Below, piece after piece: positions 41,313 to 49,971 of a DNA stretch of 53,360 nucleotides (position 1 is the stretch's first letter; each line of letters opens with the position of its first letter). The stretch comes from Alphaproteobacteria bacterium GM202ARS2. GTDB taxonomy: Bacteria > Pseudomonadota > Alphaproteobacteria > GM7ARS4. A program made the position numbers and the translations under genes. The DNA is taken from positions 1 through 53,360 of the forward strand of contig JACONH010000011.1 in NCBI GenBank assembly GCA_014323835.1, read 5' to 3'. A model generated the notes under the pieces. It searched no databases. It saw only the letters and a list, made by a program, of their open reading frames with translations, and was not told where the DNA came from.

Positions 41313-42266
41313 TCAAGAACCTGTGGACAGATACAACGTCGCCAACAACCACGCACCATACACCACAAGTAAACTGACACCCGAGAAACGCTGCCGCCAG
41401 ATATAAAACAGCCACAGCCACCCCACAACAAACAAGACGACGCCATGGGAGAACAAGAAAGGCTGTGCCTCCATCGGACTCACCATCGCCGCAACACCTA
41501 AAATTGCCAGTATATTAAAAAAGCTGCTGCCCAATATGTTGCCGACAATCAAGTCATCCTCGCCGTGTCTAAAAGATGCCAACACCGAAAATAACTCGGG
41601 CAGAGACGTCCCCATAGCCACCAGAGTCAAGCCAATCAGCGTATCGGATACGCCCCACAAGCGTGCGACCCCTGAGGCACCATGCACAAGAGCATCCGCA
41701 CCCACCATAAGGGCGACCAGACCACCGATAATATAAACACCGTCCCACCCCCACGTTGACAACACCCGCACATGTTGACGCGGGTCTTCCTGCTGCTGCA
41801 TGCCGTAGGGCAAACTTCTTTGCCGATTGCGCATCAACGAAACAACATAAAACGCCATCGCCAATAACGCACCGCCCGCAAACCAACGGTCGATGCCAAA
41901 GAACGTTATCAACGTCACCATGACAGCAGTCGCTATCAACAACCATACGCTTTGCTTCCAGATGAAAGGGTCGGTTGCCATAGGACGCACCATCGCAGCA
42001 AAGCCCATAATTAAAGCCATATTGGCAATGTTACTGCCGATAATGTTGCCTAAAGCCAAGCCACTATATCCCGCAGTGTTGGCTTGTATCGTGGCAAAAA
42101 GCTCAGGGGCAGACGTACCAAACCCCATAACCAAAGCCCCCATGACAAAAGGCGACCACGACAGACGCACACCCACAGATGCCGTGCCAACAACCAGCCA
42201 CGTACCCCCACGCAATAAAAGAAATAAGCCACCAAGCATCCAGGTAGCAAAAATCAAACTCTTCAT
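41313..42266 (-). CDS. Na+/Ca2+ exchanger-type antiporter (CaCA family)
   Basis: A 317-residue membrane protein with ten or so hydrophobic segments and two inverted alpha repeats: GFGTSAPELFATIQANTAGYSGLALGNIIGSNIAN and AMGTSLPELFSVLASFRHGEDDLIVGNILGSSFFN. The GTSxPE and GNxxGSxxxN motifs, with both glutamates present, mark the calcium/cation antiporter YrbG-like group. It should exchange Ca2+ or another divalent ion against Na+ or H+. The loop between the halves carries HVRVLSTWG. The gene ends about 90 nt before dnaB and follows rplI by 35 nt, interrupting the usual rplI-dnaB adjacency. Confidence 0.9.
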   Translation of the reverse strand: MKSLIFATWMLGGLFLLLRGGTWLVVGTASVGVRLSWSPFVMGALVMGFGTSAPELFATIQANTAGYSGLALGNIIGSNIANMALIMGFAAMVRPMATDPFIWKQSVWLLIATAVMVTLITFFGIDRWFAGGALLAMAFYVVSLMRNRQRSLPYGMQQQEDPRQHVRVLSTWGWDGVYIIGGLVALMVGADALVHGASGVARLWGVSDTLIGLTLVAMGTSLPELFSVLASFRHGEDDLIVGNILGSSFFNILAILGVAAMVSPMEAQPFLFSHGVVLFVVGWLWLFYIWRQRFSGVSLLVVYGAWLLATLYLSTGS

Positions 42267-42301
42267 GTCACCGACACAACGTTGCGACTCGACGGGTGCA
42301 T

Positions 42302-42979
42302 CTACGACTCTTGCGTGTCCGCTTTTGTTTCGCCCTTTGTTTCGTCCTTTGTTTCGTCCTTTGTCTCGCCCTTCGCTCCTTCTTTTGTATCTTTTTGTGT
42401 TGGCTTTTTCTCTGTCCGTTGCTTTTTGTTTTTTTGGCGAGTCTTATTTTTCTTTTCTGCCTTTTGAGCCGCTTCTTCCGCCGCTTTGATACGTTTCTTT
42501 TCTTCTTTTTCCTGCGTCGCCGCCGCATCCTCAGAGCGAGCAACATTCAACGTCACATCAACAATCACCTCAGGGTGCAAAGCGATTCGACACGTATGAA
42601 TCCCGATTTCCTTGATTCGCCCGTCCATGAAAATCTGTGAGCCCGATACAGACGTATCTTGTGCCGATAAGCACTCGACCACGTCTCTTGCGGTCACAGA
42701 GCCATAGAGTTGTCCGCTTTCTCCTGCCTGTCGGACGAGGACGAGCCACGCGCCCTGCAAGGTTTCAGCAAGAGCCAACGCATCCGCATGGGCTTTCTCG
42801 TTGCGTGCCTTGATTTCCGACAGCTGACTTTCGAAATAAGCTATATTTTCTTTTGTTGCCCGCAACGCCTTCTTCTGCGGTAACAGATAGTTCGCCGCGT
42901 AGCCACGTTTGACCTCGACCAAATCGCCAATCGCGCCCAAGTGCATCATGCGTTCCAACAACACCAACTTAATTTTCAT
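42302..42979 (-). CDS. rplI: 50S ribosomal protein L9 with long charged C-terminal tail
   Basis: L9 binds 23S rRNA and stabilises the L1 side. The N-terminal domain MKIKLVLLERMMHLGAIGDLVEVKRGYAANYLLPQKKALRAT is canonical, and the C-terminal domain ends near residue 150 with IALHPEVIVDVTLNVARS. A further 70 or so residues follow, rich in Lys, Glu and Thr, ending in four-residue repeats (KGETKDETKDETKGETK) encoded by 12-bp units at 42323-42370. L9 is usually about 150 residues, so total length 225 is unusual. It is last in the rpsF-rpsR-rplI operon. Confidence 0.93.
   Translation of the reverse strand: MKIKLVLLERMMHLGAIGDLVEVKRGYAANYLLPQKKALRATKENIAYFESQLSEIKARNEKAHADALALAETLQGAWLVLVRQAGESGQLYGSVTARDVVECLSAQDTSVSGSQIFMDGRIKEIGIHTCRIALHPEVIVDVTLNVARSEDAAATQEKEEKKRIKAAEEAAQKAEKKNKTRQKNKKQRTEKKPTQKDTKEGAKGETKDETKDETKGETKADTQES
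42323..42370 (-). repeat. Four 12-bp tandem repeats in the rplI 3' end
   Basis: Four units of CTTTGTTTCGTC or one-base to two-base variants on the plus strand, each encoding one (K/D/G)ETK block of the L9 tail. Two neighbouring units (42335-42346 and 42347-42358) are identical, so recent slippage is likely. Confidence 0.8.
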
Positions 42980-42985
42980 CGTGCC

Positions 42986-43297
42986 CTACTCCACAACATA
43001 AGGCAGTAACGCTAAAAAGCGCGCCCGCTTAATGGCTTTGACCAAGATACGCTGATTTTTGCGAGAAACATTGGTCATGGTCGTCGGCATAATCTTGCCT
43101 TGCTCGGAAAGAAAACGCTGCAACAAGCGAATGTCCTTATAGTCGATAGTCGGCGCATCAGGAGCAGAAAAAGGACACCCGCCGCGACCACCATAAGATG
43201 CCCGCCCCGCGCCCGTAGACGCGCCTGACGACGTAGCCCCTCTCGTCCCTTTCGCCCCTTTTTCCCCTTTGCTTTTGGTTTTGTCTTGCTCAGCCAT
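42986..43297 (-). CDS. rpsR: 30S ribosomal protein S18 with N-terminal extension
   Basis: S18 forms a pair with S6 on the 30S platform. The conserved part begins at about residue 41 ([31 protein letters not shown]) and ends [11 protein letters not shown], all typical. In front is a 38-residue Lys/Gly/Ser-rich extension ([22 protein letters not shown]) that makes the protein 103 residues instead of about 75-90. ATG 43297 coincides with the rpsF stop by 1 nt, so translation is coupled. The next gene, rplI, is 6 nt away. Confidence 0.92.
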   Translation of the reverse strand: MAEQDKTKSKGEKGAKGTRGATSSGASTGAGRASYGGRGGCPFSAPDAPTIDYKDIRLLQRFLSEQGKIMPTTMTNVSRKNQRILVKAIKRARFLALLPYVVE

Positions 43298-43680
43298 TAG
43301 TCTTTCGCTCTATCGTTGGTTGTCTCTGCCTCTCGTTCTTCCCGTGCCTCCCGATTCCTATCGAGATAACGCATCATAACAGACGGCAAAGGCTCATGGT
43401 TCTTAACACGCACCGTCATATAACGCAACGCCTCCTCATCTAAACGCATCGCAGACTCCATCGCTTGCACACAAGAAGGCGGGCCATCAATGTGAAAAAG
43501 AAAAAAATAGCCACGCTTGTTCTTGTGAATACGATACGCAAGATCAACAAGACCCCACTCCTCGCGCTCGACAACCTTACCCCCATTCTTCTCAAGCAAC
43601 TGAGCATACTTGTCCGCAAGAGACGACGCCGCACCAGGCGTTAAATCTTGACGTAAAATAAAAACGTTCTCATAAAGCAT
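43297..43680 (-). CDS. rpsF: 30S ribosomal protein S6
   Basis: S6 binds 16S rRNA with S18. It is 127 residues; the domain [43 protein letters not shown] through [17 protein letters not shown] is canonical, including the conserved [11 protein letters not shown]. The C-terminal tail is charged ([17 protein letters not shown]), a common form outside E. coli. The start has no clear ribosome site. It opens the rpsF-rpsR-rplI operon. The MFS gene at 43721 begins divergently 40 nt away. Confidence 0.93.
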   Translation of the reverse strand: MLYENVFILRQDLTPGAASSLADKYAQLLEKNGGKVVEREEWGLVDLAYRIHKNKRGYFFLFHIDGPPSCVQAMESAMRLDEEALRYMTVRVKNHEPLPSVMMRYLDRNREAREEREAETTNDRAKD

Positions 43681-43720
43681 AGATACACAAACTCACTCAA
43701 AATTGTCACGAGACATCATC

Positions 43721-45022
43721 ATGCCCACCCCAATCATGCCCACCCCGCCTTCATCCCCTCCGCAAGAAACCCCATCCCACCACCACGAGCGGGGGGCTCT
43801 CGCTTTGTTGAAGCATAGACGCTTTTTACCACTCTTTGTTACTCAATTTCTAGGGGCTTTTAATGATAATTTGCTCAAAAGTGGGTTTACGTTTCTCGTC
43901 ATCTACCGTTGGCACGAGCAAGCCCCCATCGCCCCAGAGATTCTGGTCAATCTTGCTGCTGCCCTTTTGATTACGCCCTTTCTGCTTTTTTCCGCCTATG
44001 CCGGTCGCCTTGCCGACAGCACCGATAAGGCGACCCTCGCACGTATCATTAAAACTGCCGAAATCGTCATCATGGCTTTGGCAATTTTTGCCTTCCATAC
44101 CCGCGACACCTACTTCATGCTTCTGGTAATCTTTTTAATGGGAAGCCAATCGACTTTTTTTGGGCCCATTAAGTATGCTCTTCTGCCCCTGCACTTACGC
44201 AAAGATGAACTTCTGTCAGGCAACGCCTTCATCGAATCATCCACGTTCATGGCTATTTTGCTCGGCACATTGAGCGGCGGCTTGCTGGCTTTATTACCCC
44301 AAGCATCGATGGTTCTCGCCTACACCGTCATGCTTTGCGCCCTGTGCGGTTTTCTTGCCTCTCTTTATATTCCACCAGCCCCCCCTCCCCCTCAAACGTC
44401 CCCTCATCAGTCCCCCCAGAAAAGCCAAGCCATCGTCCGCATAATTAAAAATATGCCCCCCCTATGGACTCGTATCCTCTTTATCTCGTGGTTTTGGTTT
44501 TTTGGTGCGTTACTTCTCGCTCAACTGCCCGCCTTCGTCAAAAATCATCTCCTCTTGTCACAGGAAAGTGCCACTGTCCTTCTTTTGATGCTGACTCTCG
44601 GTATCACCGTCGGGTCATTTTTATGTCGTTTCTTCCTCACGTTAACAACGCCCTATCGCATTATTACGACCTCAGCTCTCATCATGGGCGTGTCGTTTTT
44701 CCTTGTCACCCTCGCACCCATCTTAGGCTTTCGTTCTCTTATCTTGTCATCCTGTTTGGTCTTTATCTCGGCAACCTGTGGCGGGCTCTATTCTGTGCCC
44801 CTTTACACCCAGCTGCAGCGTCTATGTCCACCGCCGTTGCTGTCTCGCTGTATTGCCGTCAATAACATCGTCAACGCCACCCTTATTATTGTATCAGCCG
44901 TTCTTGCCATTGCGATTCTCCACAACGGCGGCGGAGTCGATACGATTTTCCTCATGAATGCCTGCGTGCCTTTGCTCGTCGGCTTGTATCTCCTGTCGAA
45001 AGGCAAGCACGCGATACCTTGA
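43721..45022 (+). CDS. MFS transporter, LplT-like (lysophospholipid or acyl-lipid type)
   Basis: A 433-residue major facilitator protein with 10-12 hydrophobic helices. FVTQFLGAFNDNLLKSGFTFLVIY is the first helix of the LplT/Aas-type MFS group, and FGPIKYALLPLHLRKDELLSGNAFIESSTFMAILLGTLSGG is its second landmark. LplT flips lysophosphatidylethanolamine for re-acylation; that function here is inferred. No acyltransferase domain is fused and none is adjacent. The N-terminal 25 residues are Pro/His-rich. I chose ATG 43721; TTG 43703 and a later ATG are in frame, and no ribosome site decides. Confidence 0.85.
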   Translation: MPTPIMPTPPSSPPQETPSHHHERGALALLKHRRFLPLFVTQFLGAFNDNLLKSGFTFLVIYRWHEQAPIAPEILVNLAAALLITPFLLFSAYAGRLADSTDKATLARIIKTAEIVIMALAIFAFHTRDTYFMLLVIFLMGSQSTFFGPIKYALLPLHLRKDELLSGNAFIESSTFMAILLGTLSGGLLALLPQASMVLAYTVMLCALCGFLASLYIPPAPPPPQTSPHQSPQKSQAIVRIIKNMPPLWTRILFISWFWFFGALLLAQLPAFVKNHLLLSQESATVLLLMLTLGITVGSFLCRFFLTLTTPYRIITTSALIMGVSFFLVTLAPILGFRSLILSSCLVFISATCGGLYSVPLYTQLQRLCPPPLLSRCIAVNNIVNATLIIVSAVLAIAILHNGGGVDTIFLMNACVPLLVGLYLLSKGKHAIP

Positions 45023-45065
45023 CATAACCTTGACGTATAGGCTTGTCCCCCTTATTGATTGAGTC

Positions 45066-45713
45066 ATGACGATGGCACCCCGCTTTTTCTGTATTTTTTT
45101 GCTTATGATGGCTGTCGGCTGTTCGAGCCGCCTCATCGATGAAACGCCCCCCGGCGATACGCAGGCGGACGGCTCATTGCTCCGTCATGCTATCCTCAGT
45201 GCCGGCGAAGCCGCCATCGATTTTGCTCAACGCACCGAAGAAAAAAAACAGACAAACGGAAAAAAACGCCGACAATGCCGTCACTATTCGATTCTCGATA
45301 CCGTCATCCTCGAAGACCGCCCCGAAGATGAAGACGAGGAGGATACGCTCGCGATCGAACAAGACCTCCCCCCACAAGACCCCGAAAACACCAGCGAAGA
45401 AGAAGAGTCTTTCTTTTCTAACCTTTTTGGCTTGAGCGATGATGATGCCGAAGACGCCCTAGACGAGCCTATCGTCGTCCAACCTATCTCACAGGAATCC
45501 ACCTCAGAAGCCCTATCCCGACAAGTAGAAACCTATCTGGAAGCCGAGCGCGCCATCATCGAAAATCCCGGCGAAGCATGGAAAGAATCGTGGGTTATCA
45601 GCGCCTGCGGACGACTCACACGAGTCGAAGTCCGCTTCGTTGCCGACGGCAAAGGCGGAACCCTCGTGCGCATTCCCTTCGAAGCCATCATCGTCTACAC
45701 CGAAGAGCCGTAA
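45066..45713 (+). CDS. Acidic lipoprotein of unknown function
   Basis: A 215-residue protein with a signal peptide ending in a lipobox (MAVGC, Cys19), so probably an outer-membrane lipoprotein. A middle region is very acidic (PEDEDEEDTLA, SEEEESFF, DDDAEDALDEP, residues about 86-140) and probably disordered. The C-terminal part (residues 150-215) looks folded: AGEAWKESWVISACGRLTRVEVRFVADGKGGTLVRIPF pattern with one Cys. I do not recognise a family. A possible TTGACG-N17-TATTGA promoter at 45030-45058 would place transcription start almost at the ATG. It ends back to back with the glycerate kinase gene. Confidence 0.7.
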   Translation: MTMAPRFFCIFLLMMAVGCSSRLIDETPPGDTQADGSLLRHAILSAGEAAIDFAQRTEEKKQTNGKKRRQCRHYSILDTVILEDRPEDEDEEDTLAIEQDLPPQDPENTSEEEESFFSNLFGLSDDDAEDALDEPIVVQPISQESTSEALSRQVETYLEAERAIIENPGEAWKESWVISACGRLTRVEVRFVADGKGGTLVRIPFEAIIVYTEEP

Positions 45714-47075
45714 TCAGTCTCGCAAAAAGATTTGCACATCGGCAACATTCGTCCCAGTCGCACCAATGGTTACCAACTCGCCCGTTTCTTTCAGCAAGCT
45801 GTAGCAGTCGTTGTTTGCCAACACGTCTTCGGGCTTAAGAGTCTTGTCTATCCATCGTTGATAGCTGCCACTATGGACACATCCCCCTGCGGCGTCTGTG
45901 GGCCCGTCTCGCCCGTCCGTTCCCCCCGACAGAAAGACCCAATCGCCCTGCACGTCATGCGTCCTCGCGCTGACCGCAAAGGCAACCGCCAATTCCTGAT
46001 TGCGCCCGCCTTTTCCTGTGCCGACCACCTGCACCGTCGTTTCGCCACCACAAAGCCACGCCTGCTTCTGTTTGCCCTCATGCTTGACCATGCGCGCCAT
46101 CTCCTCTGCCAGCACCCGTGCCTCGCCACAGGCATCGAATCGCCAAATATTTGCCGCGAATCCTTGTCGGTGTGCTTCTTTGTGGACTGCCTCGACACTC
46201 AAGCGGTTGCTCCCCACCAACGTTGTGGTTACCAACGATGCCGCCGCATCATCGGCTTTGAGGCTTTCCCGGTGTTTGCCCGCGACACCTTCCTGCAGAT
46301 ACCGCTGCACCGTCGGCGGCACTTTCGACAGCAACGCAAAAGACTTAAGCACCTGCCAAGCATCCTCATACGTGCTGGCATCCACCACCGTGGGCCCGCT
46401 GGCAATGGTGGCTAAATCATCGCCAATCACATCCGACAAAATCAGAGCATGAACATGCGCGGGCGATGCCGCTTGCGTCAGGCGTCCACCCTTGATTGCC
46501 GACAGGTGTTTGCGCACCACATTCATTTGCTGAATCGATGCGCCACTATGCAACAGCAATTCCGTTGTCTTGATTTTGTCCGCCAGCGTCACACCCGTCG
46601 GCGGTAGCGGGGCTAAAGCAGACCCACCCCCACTAATAAGAACCAGAACCAGTTCATCTTCACGTGCCCCTCGTGCTCTTTCTAGCACAACCTCTGCCCC
46701 TTTCTGTCCACGGGCGGACGGCAACGGATGTCCACCCTGATACACATCAATAGCCCGCACAAAAGCATCGCCTGCTTGTTCACGGCAGAACGCCTGATAG
46801 TTCTCTTGATTGGTGATAACCACAACCGGGTCGACACGTTGGCTCGGCTCAATGGTGTCACAGGCAGCCTGTGCCATACGCAAAGCCGCCTTACCAAAAG
46901 CCAACACATGCACGCGGCGGTAGGTCGTATCCCGTCCCTCGACTCGCAAGCCCTTTGCCGTAGGGGTAAGTGCCTTAGCGACCGCCTCATACGGGTCGGC
47001 AGCACGCACCGCCGCCTGAAAGCATGCTTGCGCAACCCCCCGTAGCTGTGCCTCCCGTGGCTGAAAAACCGTCAC
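45714..47075 (-). CDS. Glycerate 2-kinase (MOFRL/TtuD type)
   Basis: A 453-residue protein of the DUF4147-MOFRL family, which phosphorylates glycerate to 2-phosphoglycerate. Motifs include FGKAALRMAQA (phosphate/substrate loop), YQGGHPLPSARG, LISGGGSALAPLP, the GDDLATIASGPTV turn, CGGETTVQVVGTGKGGRNQELAVAF and SGGTDGRDGPTDAAGG near the C-terminus. Older annotation calls such proteins hydroxypyruvate reductase TtuD. The separate hydroxypyruvate reductase gene next to it supports a kinase role. It comes last of the sgaA-hpr-kinase block (18 nt after hpr). Confidence 0.87.
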   Translation of the reverse strand: MTVFQPREAQLRGVAQACFQAAVRAADPYEAVAKALTPTAKGLRVEGRDTTYRRVHVLAFGKAALRMAQAACDTIEPSQRVDPVVVITNQENYQAFCREQAGDAFVRAIDVYQGGHPLPSARGQKGAEVVLERARGAREDELVLVLISGGGSALAPLPPTGVTLADKIKTTELLLHSGASIQQMNVVRKHLSAIKGGRLTQAASPAHVHALILSDVIGDDLATIASGPTVVDASTYEDAWQVLKSFALLSKVPPTVQRYLQEGVAGKHRESLKADDAAASLVTTTLVGSNRLSVEAVHKEAHRQGFAANIWRFDACGEARVLAEEMARMVKHEGKQKQAWLCGGETTVQVVGTGKGGRNQELAVAFAVSARTHDVQGDWVFLSGGTDGRDGPTDAAGGCVHSGSYQRWIDKTLKPEDVLANNDCYSLLKETGELVTIGATGTNVADVQIFLRD

Positions 47076-47093
47076 GACACAATAAAGGGCGCG

Positions 47094-48062
47094 CTAGACG
47101 ACTCGGTCTGGCGGTGTTTTGCCAGCAAAAAAGGCTTCCACATTCGTGAGCACCCGCATGCCCATGGCTTCTCTCGTCTGTGTCGATGCGCTCCCCAAAT
47201 GCGGCAACAGAACGACATTATTCATTTTGAGAAGGTCGGCAGGCACCTTAGGCTCTTTTTCATAGACATCAAGCCCCGCCCCCTGAATGACATCCTCACG
47301 CAAGGCAGCAATCAGCGCCGACTCATCGACAATATCGCCCCGAGCCGTGTTAATCAAAAAGGCTGTCGGCTTCATCTTGGCAAAAGACTCGGAATTAATC
47401 AGATGACGAGTCTCAGGTGTCGACGGACAATGCAAAGAAACAAAATCCGCCTGTGCCAAAACTTCATCGATGGACGACACCGCCGTCGCAGGAACACTTT
47501 TGTCGAGTTTCGCGGCGTCAACATACGGGTCATAATAGATAAGAGTCATGCCGAATCCCAAGGCTCGCCGCGCCATCGCCTGCGCGATGCGTCCATAGCC
47601 AATAAGCCCCAAAGTCTTGCCACTGACTTTTTGTCCCATCATGTGAGTCGGACGCCATCCCGTCCATTGTCCACCGCGCAGGTGACGCTCACCCTCGCCA
47701 ATACGCCGAGCAACAGACAACAACAAAATCATCGCTATATCGGCGGTGCAATCGGTCAACACCTCCGGCGTATTGGTAACGACAACGCCGTGTTTCTTTG
47801 CCGCGTCAATATCGATGTTGTTAAAGCCAACCCCGAAGTTGCCAATGATACGTGCCTTGCGTCCCGCCGTGCCTATGATATCAGCACTGATTTTGTCCGT
47901 CACTGTCGGCATCAAGGCATCAGCCGTCTTGATAGCATCAACGAGCTCCTGCGGCGAAAACGGATGGTCGTCATCGTTGAGGCGCGCATCGAAGACGTCC
48001 ATGAGACGCTCTTCAACGGCATTGGGCCAGCGGCGGGTTACAACAACAACAGGCTTAGACAT
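47094..48062 (-). CDS. D-2-hydroxyacid dehydrogenase (hydroxypyruvate/glyoxylate reductase)
   Basis: A 322-residue NAD(P)-dependent dehydrogenase. The Rossmann nucleotide loop is GLIGYGRIAQAMARR (about residues 151-165). The catalytic triad is visible as Arg in LINTARGDIVDE, Glu in DVYEKEP and His in LLPHLGSAS. The NFGVGFNNID substrate loop and ARRIGEGERHLRGGQWTGW resemble glyoxylate and hydroxypyruvate reductases (GhrB/D-glycerate dehydrogenase). It lies between sgaA and the glycerate kinase, so reduction of hydroxypyruvate to D-glycerate is the most likely reaction. Confidence 0.88.
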   Translation of the reverse strand: MSKPVVVVTRRWPNAVEERLMDVFDARLNDDDHPFSPQELVDAIKTADALMPTVTDKISADIIGTAGRKARIIGNFGVGFNNIDIDAAKKHGVVVTNTPEVLTDCTADIAMILLLSVARRIGEGERHLRGGQWTGWRPTHMMGQKVSGKTLGLIGYGRIAQAMARRALGFGMTLIYYDPYVDAAKLDKSVPATAVSSIDEVLAQADFVSLHCPSTPETRHLINSESFAKMKPTAFLINTARGDIVDESALIAALREDVIQGAGLDVYEKEPKVPADLLKMNNVVLLPHLGSASTQTREAMGMRVLTNVEAFFAGKTPPDRVV

Positions 48063-48068
48063 GAAACC

Positions 48069-49259
48069 CTAGACGTTATGTAAGCTTTTACGCCAGTATT
48101 CAGTAGCAACCGCAACGCCACTGCCCGGCTCGATATCGATACCGCTATCCCGCATCGCCATTTCGCTTCCCGCCAAAGCTGAAGCGACCTGCAACTCGTT
48201 CAAGTCACCGAGATGCCCGATACGGAACACCTTGCCTGCCACTTCATGCAAGCCCGCACCCAGCGACATGTGATACTTGCTATACGCAGCAGCAATGACT
48301 TTGCGGGCATCCTTACCCTCAGGCACACAAATAGCACTGACAGTATCGGACTCCCACTTTTCTTCTTTTGCACACAACGACAGCTTCCAGCCTTCTTTGA
48401 CGGCACGGCGCACTCCTTCAGCGATGCGGTGGTGACGGGCAAACACGTTGTCGAGCCCTTCCTCGAGAAGCATATCCACCGCAACGCCCAACGCCCGCAA
48501 CATCGGTATCTGTGGCGTATACGGATAGTAGCCGTCCTTATTGGTCTTGAGCATATCCTCCCAAGAATAATAGCAGCGCGGCAACTTGGCACTTTTGTTT
48601 GCCTCTAAAGCCTTCGGGCTGACAGCCATAATCGCCATGCCCGCCGGCAACATAAAGCCTTTCTGCGAACCCGAAATGGCACAATCGACTCCCCACTCGT
48701 CCATGCGAAAATCGATGCTCGCTATCGAACTGACCCCATCCACAAACAACAAAGCCGGATGCTTCGCCGCATTCATCGCTTGTCGCACCGACAAAACATC
48801 GCTGGTCACACCCGTTGCCGTCTCGTTTTGCGTCACGCAAACAACCTTATAGTCATGGGCTTTGTCGGCAGTCAGCACCCGCTCGACATCCTCCGCCGGC
48901 GTGCCCGTGCCCCACGGAACATCCACTATATTCACATCCAAACCAAGACGCTGGAACATATCCGACCACAACATCGAAAACGTGCCAAAACGATAAATCA
49001 AAACCTTATCGCCCGGCGACAACGTGTTGGTAATACAAGACTCCCAAGCACCCGTCCCCGAACCCGGATAAATGAACACAGTGCCAGATTTCGTCTTGAA
49101 AATCTTCTTAACCTTCTCATAAAGCGGCACCGTCACTGACGGCAAATCCGGGCTCCGTTGATCCTCTGTCGCAATGTGCACCGCATTCAAAACTTGCTCA
49201 GGGATATGCGTCGGGCCCGGGATAAACATGTGGCGGCGACCTGTTAAACTACGTGGCAT
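48069..49259 (-). CDS. sgaA: Serine-glyoxylate aminotransferase
   Basis: A PLP aminotransferase of about 396 residues that makes glycine and hydroxypyruvate from glyoxylate and serine. The Schiff-base lysine is K200 in SGSQKGFMLP; PGPTHIPEQVL, YPGSGTGAWES, FVDGVSSIAS and the C-terminal FRIGHLGDLNE are characteristic of the SgaA/AGXT class. Alanine-glyoxylate aminotransferase is a close alternative. ATG 49259 has GAGGAG 8 nt upstream; a TTG 3 nt earlier would add one residue. It leads the sgaA-hpr-gck block, with only 6 nt to hpr. Confidence 0.92.
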   Translation of the reverse strand: MPRSLTGRRHMFIPGPTHIPEQVLNAVHIATEDQRSPDLPSVTVPLYEKVKKIFKTKSGTVFIYPGSGTGAWESCITNTLSPGDKVLIYRFGTFSMLWSDMFQRLGLDVNIVDVPWGTGTPAEDVERVLTADKAHDYKVVCVTQNETATGVTSDVLSVRQAMNAAKHPALLFVDGVSSIASIDFRMDEWGVDCAISGSQKGFMLPAGMAIMAVSPKALEANKSAKLPRCYYSWEDMLKTNKDGYYPYTPQIPMLRALGVAVDMLLEEGLDNVFARHHRIAEGVRRAVKEGWKLSLCAKEEKWESDTVSAICVPEGKDARKVIAAAYSKYHMSLGAGLHEVAGKVFRIGHLGDLNELQVASALAGSEMAMRDSGIDIEPGSGVAVATEYWRKSLHNV

Positions 49260-49347
49260 CAAAATCTCTCCTCTTGCTACACAACCCCCCCATCTGTCTT
49301 GTTTCTGTCTTAACCCCTCCCTATAAAAAAATCAAATTCCCTATCAC

Positions 49348-49959
49348 TTAAGCCGTCGCAGCTTGCCGTTGTAGACGCTCTCGATAGTAATACAACCGCA
49401 TCCCTATCAAAACGCCAAAGAGCAAACTATACACCGTCGCCTCGAGAAGAGAACTGCGGGACAGCCAGATAAAGTGGATACAAGCCAAAACCACAACAGC
49501 AAATACAACTTTATGTAACCGCCGCCACCTACGTGCGCCCATCGCTCGAATCAGGCGGGGAATACTAGTAATCGCCATTATCGTCAACAGCAAAAAACCG
49601 CCAAACCCCACCGTGATATAAGGGCGTTCCACCAGCTCTTTTGCCATGTTGGCAGGGTTAAACTCGATGAGTAACGCCAGAAAAACCAGAAAGTGCAAAC
49701 ACACGTAAAAATAGCACCACAAGCCCAGCTGACGGCGATAACTCACCAGTTTCGGCATTTTCAGATAGGTCGAAAAGGGGCTCATCGCCAAACACAGCAA
49801 CAAAAAGTTCATCGCCCACGTCCCCGTCTGGTGCGTCAGCGTCTTCGCAGGATCAGCCCCAAGACTGCCAAAGGAGGCAACGCCCACAAGACCAAGAAAC
49901 GGCAACGCGCCCGCAAGAAACACAGTATACCAAAGAGCCCCTTTTGCTCGTCCAGCCAT
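49348..49959 (-). CDS. msrQ: Haem-binding membrane subunit MsrQ
   Basis: A six-helix b-type haem protein that feeds quinol electrons to the periplasmic methionine sulfoxide reductase MsrP. It is 203 residues. HQTGTWAMNFLLLCLAMSPFSTY and RRQLGLWCYFYVCLHFLVFL with their histidines, and RRWRRLHKVVFAVVVLACIHFIW, carry the haem-ligand residues of the ferric reductase-like fold. It is 12 nt after msrP and forms the usual msrPQ pair. ATG 49959 gives MAGRAKGALWY. Confidence 0.93.
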   Translation of the reverse strand: MAGRAKGALWYTVFLAGALPFLGLVGVASFGSLGADPAKTLTHQTGTWAMNFLLLCLAMSPFSTYLKMPKLVSYRRQLGLWCYFYVCLHFLVFLALLIEFNPANMAKELVERPYITVGFGGFLLLTIMAITSIPRLIRAMGARRWRRLHKVVFAVVVLACIHFIWLSRSSLLEATVYSLLFGVLIGMRLYYYRERLQRQAATA

Positions 49960-49971
49960 AACCTTTGTGCC

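Noticed and set aside
45030..45058. TTGACG-N17-TATTGA as a promoter of the acidic lipoprotein
   Set aside because: It would place the transcription start almost on the ATG of a secreted protein with no leader; the hexamer match is modest, so I mention it only in the gene entry.
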